A stretch of 9,181 nt of DNA from JASJHI01 sp965371355 (GTDB lineage: Bacteria > Actinomycetota > Acidimicrobiia > Acidimicrobiales > Ilumatobacteraceae), in NCBI GenBank assembly GCA_965371355.1, contig CBDUYD010000116.1, forward strand, positions 1 to 9,181. The letters run 5' to 3'. Within the stretch, counting starts at the first letter, position 1; every line of letters starts with the position of its first letter. The notes beneath the pieces were generated by a model. It ran no database searches. It was not told where the DNA came from and was given only the letters and a program-made list of their open reading frames with translations. This document shows, in pieces, positions 6,151 to 9,181 of the stretch. A program made the position numbers and the translations under genes.

Positions 6151-6882
6151 TCAGCCGACCCGCGACTGCGCCTCGTCGTACAACCGCTGGAGCACATCGC
6201 GGAGTTCGTTGCTGGCGGCGGTGATCGAGGGTCGCGAGACCCTGCCGGACGGACCGGCCGGGATCGTGATCGGCGCACCGATGACGACGTGCACCTTGCG
6301 GGGGTAGATGCGCGTTGCCCCGCGAGGCATGACGCGGGCCGAGCCACCGATGCCGACGGGTACGATCGGAACTCCCGCCCGCGCGGCGACGAAGGCAGCG
6401 CCGTCGAAGAGGGGCCATATCGCCGGACCATCCTTGCGTTCGCCCTCGGGGTACAGAACGAGCGGCTCACCGCCCTCGAGCACGGCGATCGCCCGTTTGA
6501 ACGACTCGCGGTCGGCGGTGCCGCGATGGATCGGGAACGCGCCCATCGTCGAGATGAACCACCCGAACCAGCGGTTCTTCCACATCGTGTCCTTGGCCAT
6601 GAACCGCACGCGGCGCGTCGTGATACATGCCGCGATCGGTGTGTCGACGTAGCTGCGGTGGACGGGGGCGATCACGTACGCCCCGGAGGGGAGGTGCTCG
6701 CGGCCGTGGATCGACATTCTCGTGAGGAGCCGCATGAACCCGCACACGATCGAGCGGGAGATCGCGTAGCCGAGGCGGCCGAGACGGGTGTTGGCGGCGA
6801 AGTGCGTGTCGACGTGGTGGGTGGGTGCGGGAGGTCCGCGATCGATTTCGGGCGATACGGACTCGGTGGCTGCGCGGTTCAC
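6151..6882 (-). CDS. PlsC-like 1-acyl-sn-glycerol-3-phosphate acyltransferase
   Basis: The 243-residue protein probably transfers an acyl group to lysophosphatidic acid, making phosphatidic acid at the inner face of the membrane. Acyltransferase motifs are in order: HRSYVD (His75, Asp80; the HX4D catalytic pair), FPIHRG (116-121), PEGERKDG (145-152, where EGER replaces the commoner EGTR), and VPIVPVGI (171-178). A moderately hydrophobic segment near residues 37-52 could associate with the membrane. The GTG start overlaps the cmk stop in a GTGA junction, so it is third in the guaB1-cmk operon and likely translationally coupled. The first 25 residues are polar and proline-rich and look like a non-conserved extension. 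Other PlsC-superfamily lipid substrates are possible. Confidence 0.9.
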   Translation of the reverse strand: MNRAATESVSPEIDRGPPAPTHHVDTHFAANTRLGRLGYAISRSIVCGFMRLLTRMSIHGREHLPSGAYVIAPVHRSYVDTPIAACITTRRVRFMAKDTMWKNRWFGWFISTMGAFPIHRGTADRESFKRAIAVLEGGEPLVLYPEGERKDGPAIWPLFDGAAFVAARAGVPIVPVGIGGSARVMPRGATRIYPRKVHVVIGAPITIPAGPSGRVSRPSITAASNELRDVLQRLYDEAQSRVG

Positions 6883-7580
6883 GGGAGCAACTCCATCACG
6901 TGCTCGACGACCTCGTGGATCTGCATTCCAGTCGTGTCGACCGTGATCGAGTCGGATGTGTCGCGCAGCGGGCTGTCGGCGCGGGTCGAATCCTGGCGGT
7001 CGCGCCCGATGATCGAGCGCTCGACCTCGTCGATATCGCCGCCGATCTCCGCGACGCGCCGCTCCGCCCGAACGCGGGGCGAGGCGGTGATGTACAACTT
7101 GAGCGGCGCGTCCGGGAAGACGACCGAGCCGATGTCGCGGCCCTCGACGACCCCTCCGCCGTGCCGCTCGACCCACCGCCGCTGCCTCCGCACCAGGTCG
7201 GCTCGCACGCTGCTGTTGGCGGCGACGGCGCTGACGGCGGCGGTGACCTCGCGGCCGCGGATCTCGATGCCGGCGTCCACGCCGTCGACCACGACCGCGT
7301 CGTCGGAGATGTGGAGTTCGATCCCGGCACACACGGCGGCGACGGAGTCGGCGTCGCTCGGATCGAGCCCGCGGCGGAGTACGGCGAAAGTCACGGCCCG
7401 GTACATCGCGCCGGTGTCGAGGTAGTCGAGGCCGAGACGCGCCGCGACCGCCCGCCCGACCGTGCTCTTGCCGGCCCCCGCCGGGCCGTCGATCGCGATG
7501 ACCAGGCCGGACGGGAGCGCCGCGTCGGGGGCGATGTCGGGCACGGAGTCGATCGGCACGTGCTCGTCGTCGATGCTCAC
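6879..7580 (-). CDS. cmk: Cytidylate kinase
   Basis: This 233-residue cytoplasmic enzyme phosphorylates CMP and dCMP to the diphosphates using ATP. After an unconserved ~26-residue acidic lead, the P-loop GPAGAGKST (32-40) appears, followed by DYLDTGAMYRAVT (52-64), the CMP-binding signature. The conserved EGRDIGSVVFPDAPLKLYITAS block (split around residues 146-166) follows, then the lid segment beginning RVRAERR and RDRQDSTRADSPL. All key elements are present. The GTG start overlaps the guaB1 stop as GTGA, and the stop overlaps the plsC-like start in the same way. The product feeds CTP supply, which together with phosphatidic acid from the next gene makes CDP-diacylglycerol. An internal start at one of the later GTG codons would drop only the unconserved lead. 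Confidence 0.95.
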   Translation of the reverse strand: MSIDDEHVPIDSVPDIAPDAALPSGLVIAIDGPAGAGKSTVGRAVAARLGLDYLDTGAMYRAVTFAVLRRGLDPSDADSVAAVCAGIELHISDDAVVVDGVDAGIEIRGREVTAAVSAVAANSSVRADLVRRQRRWVERHGGGVVEGRDIGSVVFPDAPLKLYITASPRVRAERRVAEIGGDIDEVERSIIGRDRQDSTRADSPLRDTSDSITVDTTGMQIHEVVEHVMELLP

Positions 7581-9010
7581 CAAGAGACCCGCTGCGGTCG
7601 GCCCTCGTCGTAGCCCGCCGTGCTCTGCACGCCGACGACCGCGCGTTCCTGGAACTCGGCGATCGTCGCCGCTCCCGCATAGGTGCACGACGATCGCAAC
7701 CCTGCCACGATCTGATCGATGATGTCCTCGACGCTCGGGCGCTCGGGGTCGAGGTACATCCGCGACGTGCTGATCCCCTCCTCGAACAGTTCCTTGCGCG
7801 CCCGTTCGAACGAGGTCTCGCTGCGGGTGCGGTTCTTCACCGCCCGGTTCGAGGCCATACCGAAGCTCTCCTTGTACAGGCGGCCGTCGGGGTCGCGAAG
7901 CGTGTCGGCTGCCGACTCGTAGGTGCCCGCGAGCCACGAGCCGAGCATCACGTTGGCCGCGCCACCCGCGAGTGCCAGGGCGACATCGCGCGGGAAGCGG
8001 ACACCTCCATCGGCCCAGATGTGCTTGCCGAGCCGGGCCGCCTCGGCCGAACACTCGAGCACCGCCGAGAACTGCGGCCGGCCGACACCGGTCATCATCC
8101 GGGTCGTGCACATCGCTCCGGGACCGACGCCCACCTTGACGATGTCCGCGCCGGCCTCGATCAGTTGACGCGTCCCATCGACGGTGACGACGTTGCCCGC
8201 GACGATCACCGCTGCGGGCGTGACCGACCGAACGGCCTCGATCGTCTCGAGGGTCTTGATCTGGTGGCCGTGGGCGGTGTCGATCACGAGCACGTCCGCA
8301 CCGAGGGAGTCGAGCTCTTTCGCCCTCACCGACGGCGTGCCGTTGATGCCGACCGCCGCGCCGATCATCAGCTCGCCACGCGCATCGACCGCGGGGCGGT
8401 AGATCGTCGAACGCAGGGCGCCCTTGCGGGTGAGCACACCGAGCAGGCGACCGTCGCCGCCGAGGACCGGGGCGACGTGCAGACGCTTCTCGCCGAGCTG
8501 ATCGAACGCGGCCTCGGCGTCGAGGTCGGGATCGAGCAGCCGTAGTTCGGTGCTCATCACGTTGGCGAGTTGCGTGAAGCGGTCGAAACCCTCGCCGTCC
8601 TTCTCGGTGAACACGCCGACCGGGACACCGTCGTCGACGATCACCACCGCGCCGTGGGCGCGCTTGTGGATCAACGACAGCGCCTCGCCGATCGTGTCGT
8701 CCGGCGCGAGCGTGATCGGGGTCTCGAACACCGGATGGCAGTCCTTTACGTAGCGGATCACGCGCCCGACGACGTCGATGGGAATGTCCTGCGGGAGGAT
8801 TGCGATGCCGCCGCGCCGGGCGACGGTCTCCGCCATTCGGCGACCGGCGACAGCGGTCATGTTCGACACGACGAGCGGGATCGTCGTGCCGATGCCGTCG
8901 GGGGTCGCCAGGTCGACGTTCATCCGCGATGGCACGTCGGAGAGGCTGGGGACCATGAACACGTCGCTGTAGGTCAGGTCGAAGCCAGGATCGTTGTAGA
9001 GCATCCGCAT
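7577..9010 (-). CDS. guaB1: GuaB1-type GMP reductase / IMP dehydrogenase-related protein
   Basis: The 477-residue cytoplasmic protein belongs to the IMPDH/GMP reductase superfamily, GuaB1 branch, about the length of the mycobacterial member. It is a TIM barrel interrupted by two CBS domains (about 97-205), which usually bind purine nucleotides and regulate activity. Catalytic Cys301 sits in VGPGAMCTTRMMTGVGRPQFSAV (read as two adjoining motifs); TGVG-PQ-SAV is closer to GMP reductases than to IMPDH. DTAHG (245-249), ADGG (333-336) and LAGTYES with Glu365 also fit. The IMPDH flap (DRYF/VPEG) is missing. Mycobacterial GuaB1 has been reported to reduce GMP to IMP, so I favour that activity here. 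The ATG has a good ribosome binding site; an in-frame ATG two codons later is possible. First gene of the operon. Confidence 0.93.
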   Translation of the reverse strand: MRMLYNDPGFDLTYSDVFMVPSLSDVPSRMNVDLATPDGIGTTIPLVVSNMTAVAGRRMAETVARRGGIAILPQDIPIDVVGRVIRYVKDCHPVFETPITLAPDDTIGEALSLIHKRAHGAVVIVDDGVPVGVFTEKDGEGFDRFTQLANVMSTELRLLDPDLDAEAAFDQLGEKRLHVAPVLGGDGRLLGVLTRKGALRSTIYRPAVDARGELMIGAAVGINGTPSVRAKELDSLGADVLVIDTAHGHQIKTLETIEAVRSVTPAAVIVAGNVVTVDGTRQLIEAGADIVKVGVGPGAMCTTRMMTGVGRPQFSAVLECSAEAARLGKHIWADGGVRFPRDVALALAGGAANVMLGSWLAGTYESAADTLRDPDGRLYKESFGMASNRAVKNRTRSETSFERARKELFEEGISTSRMYLDPERPSVEDIIDQIVAGLRSSCTYAGAATIAEFQERAVVGVQSTAGYDEGRPQRVSW

Positions 9011-9018
9011 GTCTAGTT

Positions 9019-9024
9019 CTCCCT
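9019..9024 (-). promoter_or_regulatory. Ribosome binding site of guaB1
   Basis: Minus-strand AGGGAG lies eight bases before the guaB1 ATG at 9010. Unlike most first genes in this window, guaB1 therefore has a true leader, consistent with a separate upstream promoter. Confidence 0.65.
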
Positions 9025-9054
9025 ACGCCCGAGTGGACGTTTCGAGGCGCCCAA

Positions 9055-9060
9055 ATGCTA
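9055..9060 (-). promoter_or_regulatory. Candidate -10 element for the guaB1-cmk-plsC operon
   Basis: TAGCAT on the minus strand fits TAnnnT and would start transcription near 9048, giving a leader of about 38 bases that includes the ribosome binding site. No clear -35 hexamer is seen. The hexamer is one of several AT-containing options in the short gap, so confidence is low. Confidence 0.27.
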
Positions 9061-9065
9061 GGGCG

Positions 9066-9071
9066 TAGCCT
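9066..9071 (+). promoter_or_regulatory. Candidate -10 element for the alpha/beta hydrolase gene
   Basis: TAGCCT, preceded by G, fits the same GTAnnnT form as the two leaderless promoters near 1014 and 1124. It lies nine bases before the ATG at 9081, which would give a leader of at most two or three bases. No Shine-Dalgarno sequence is visible, in keeping with a leaderless gene. Confidence 0.35.
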
Positions 9072-9080
9072 GCCCCGATC

Positions 9081-9181
9081 ATGACACCCGTTGCGCCGGT
9101 TCGAGTTGCGATGGTCCACGGCTGGGGCGGATCGTTCGAGGCGACGTGGATGCGCAGCGGCTTCACCGCCCTGATGGAGGA
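9081..9181 (+). CDS. Alpha/beta hydrolase, N-terminal part (runs off the window)
   Basis: Only the first 33 codons are present. They read MTPVAPVRVAMVHGWGGSFE followed by ATWMRSGFTALMEE. The hydrophobic strand ending in VHGWGGS is the HG oxyanion-hole motif of alpha/beta hydrolases. The nucleophile, acid and histidine lie beyond the window, so neither substrate nor integrity can be judged. It is divergent from guaB1 across a 70-bp gap. Its HGWGG opening differs from the family suggested by the relic near 2563-2744, so the two are probably not copies of each other, though the overlapping region is too short to be certain. Confidence 0.75.
   Translation, partial: MTPVAPVRVAMVHGWGGSFEATWMRSGFTALME

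Noticed and set aside
5938..7425. 495-codon plus-strand open frame running through three genes
   Set aside because: It overlaps the M18 gene and lies antisense to the acyltransferase and cmk genes, all of which have complete catalytic motifs. The translation has no family features.
9011..9080. Possible purine-sensing riboswitch upstream of guaB1
   Set aside because: The gap to the divergent hydrolase is only 70 bp, the probable leader about 38 bases, and no aptamer-like helix set is visible apart from one widely spaced inverted repeat.
7581..9119. Upstream extension of the cmk frame through guaB1
   Set aside because: Arg-rich shadow translation of guaB1; cytidylate kinase homology begins after the GTG at 7580.
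1..9181. Very frequent GATCG/CGATC words across the window
   Set aside because: They occur throughout coding sequence in all genes and are explained by common codon pairs (ATC, GAT, CGA, CGC, TCG) in a high-GC genome; no ordered array or spacing was seen.
1..9181. Mobile elements, CRISPR, tRNA, toxin-antitoxin or defence cassette
   Set aside because: I looked on both strands for transposase or integrase motifs, terminal inverted repeats, regularly spaced repeats and tRNA-like folds and saw none; the genes are housekeeping types with uniform composition.

Overview
The window is a densely packed, high-GC (roughly two-thirds G+C by eye) bacterial chromosome segment carrying ordinary housekeeping genes. 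DUF3151 and the GuaB1-type CBS-domain protein are typical of Actinomycetota. Together with the apparent leaderless starts and the gene mix, they suggest an actinobacterium, possibly an acidimicrobial (Ilumatobacter-like) lineage. The phylum is fairly secure; the class is inference. I see no tRNA or rRNA, insertion sequence, CRISPR array, phage gene or attachment site. No gene-free stretch exceeds 300 bases; the largest gaps are about 130 bp (1007-1136) and about 166 bp (2595-2760).

Left block (1-2594). A minus-strand pair, DUF3151 then a MobA-like molybdenum-cofactor guanylyltransferase, diverges from a plus-strand pair, a small two-helix membrane protein then an MFS transporter. Both upstream genes appear to start on GTG codons seven bases after a TAnnnT -10 element, the geometry of leaderless transcripts.

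Middle block (2563-6127). Pyruvate kinase (minus strand) diverges, with only 20 bp between start codons, from a histidine phosphatase and M18 aminopeptidase operon (plus strand). Between the pyruvate kinase stop and the convergent MFS stop lies an apparent relic of an alpha/beta hydrolase gene. Its start is missing, and its N-terminal 'RYDRRGYGR' region is joined out of frame to its last ~35 codons, so the nucleophile region is absent.

Right block (6151-9181). A tight minus-strand operon encodes a GuaB1-type GMP reductase/IMPDH-related protein, cytidylate kinase and a PlsC-like acyltransferase. Each junction is a 4-base GTGA overlap. The last two genes supply the CTP branch and phosphatidic acid needed for CDP-diacylglycerol, so the operon plausibly ties nucleotide balance to phospholipid synthesis. 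A divergent alpha/beta hydrolase gene begins at 9081 and runs off the window.

I found no convincing undescribed multi-gene system. The items most worth a second look are the hydrolase relic, the shared leaderless promoter design, the overlapping pyk/phosphatase divergent promoter, and the guaB1-cmk-plsC operon.
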